A model generated the notes under the pieces. The model was not told where the DNA came from, searched no databases, and saw only the letters and a list, made by a program, of their open reading frames with translations. A stretch of DNA of 5,837 nucleotides. Source: Actinomycetes bacterium. Its GTDB lineage: Bacteria > Actinomycetota > Acidimicrobiia > Acidimicrobiales > Palsa-688. The position numbers and the translations under genes were made by a program. The stretch covers positions 1 to 5,837 of the forward strand of contig JAKAZH010000120.1 in NCBI GenBank assembly GCA_021815935.1. The letters run 5' to 3'. This document shows, one piece after another, positions 5,660 through 5,837 of this stretch (positions are counted from its first letter, which is position 1; every line of letters starts with the position of its first letter).

Positions 5660-5837
5660 CAGCTGCTCACGAACTGACAAGATCCAGCAGACAACTCGTT
5701 TGATGGTCAGTCATTGGCAATTGCGGGCAAGTGATTGCACTAAATGATTCGTCGTCTGCGCGTACGACCCAATCCAGGCGTTTGTCTGAATCTGCCTTAT
5801 GTCGTGACTAGGGAGCGATTTTCGGCTCCGGGGAAAA
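5660..5837. other. Right-hand intergenic stretch with no recognised gene
   Basis: 178 bases with visibly lower GC than the genes. On the minus strand one frame is open for about 42 codons from the window edge to a TGA, but its translation shows no motif, so I do not call it a gene end. A short inverted repeat (GGAGC at 5812-5816 and GCTCC at 5825-5829) lies near the edge, without a T tract. No clear promoter pointing right was found. Confidence 0.4.

Noticed and set aside
5521..5703. A 60-codon plus-strand frame in the right intergenic region
   Set aside because: It overlaps the promoter and CRP-type site, has no good ribosome site and shows no protein motif.
5812..5829. GGAGC/GCTCC hairpin at the right edge as a terminator
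   Set aside because: A 5-bp stem with no T run on either strand, and no gene end identified next to it.

Overview
The window is high-GC, densely packed bacterial chromosome. Four features point to an actinobacterium: a mycobacterial-type S-adenosylhomocysteine hydrolase with the internal insert, a ferrochelatase with the actinobacterial SFGGP start and a Cys-rich tail, GTG and TTG start codons, and a secreted protein carrying 'GGGYWL...DGGVFAFGDA' repeats. From memory such repeats are common in Acidimicrobiia, so that class is my best guess. It is an inference, not a proven placement.

Layout from left to right. (1) 1-1187, minus: ahcY, cut by the left window edge so that the C-terminus is missing. 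(2) 1287-1994, plus: a PIG-L/LmbE-type zinc deacetylase, divergent from ahcY across a gap of about 100 bases. (3) 2040-3212, minus: an acyl-CoA dehydrogenase, convergent with the deacetylase. (4) 3272-4237, minus: ferrochelatase (hemH/cpfC). (5) 4281-5420, minus: a secreted or membrane-anchored 3D-domain cell-wall protein with two DNA-identical 126-bp tandem repeats. (6) 5421-5837: a 417-base stretch without a recognisable gene. It holds a strong ribosome binding site, a structured leader, a sigma70-type promoter (TTGACA, 17-bp spacer, TAGCTT) and a near-perfect CRP-type palindrome, all oriented to drive gene 5.

Genes 5, 4 and 3 run in the same direction with gaps of 43 and 59 bases, so they may be read as one transcript. 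A 7-bp hairpin lies between genes 5 and 4 and could reduce read-through. The genes do not form an obvious single pathway: methyl-cycle recycling, a deacetylase of unknown substrate, acyl-CoA oxidation, haem synthesis and cell-wall remodelling. I see no mobile element, CRISPR array, tRNA or rRNA, and no new multi-gene system. The most interesting part is the 3D-domain gene: its exact internal repeat and its unusually readable control region.
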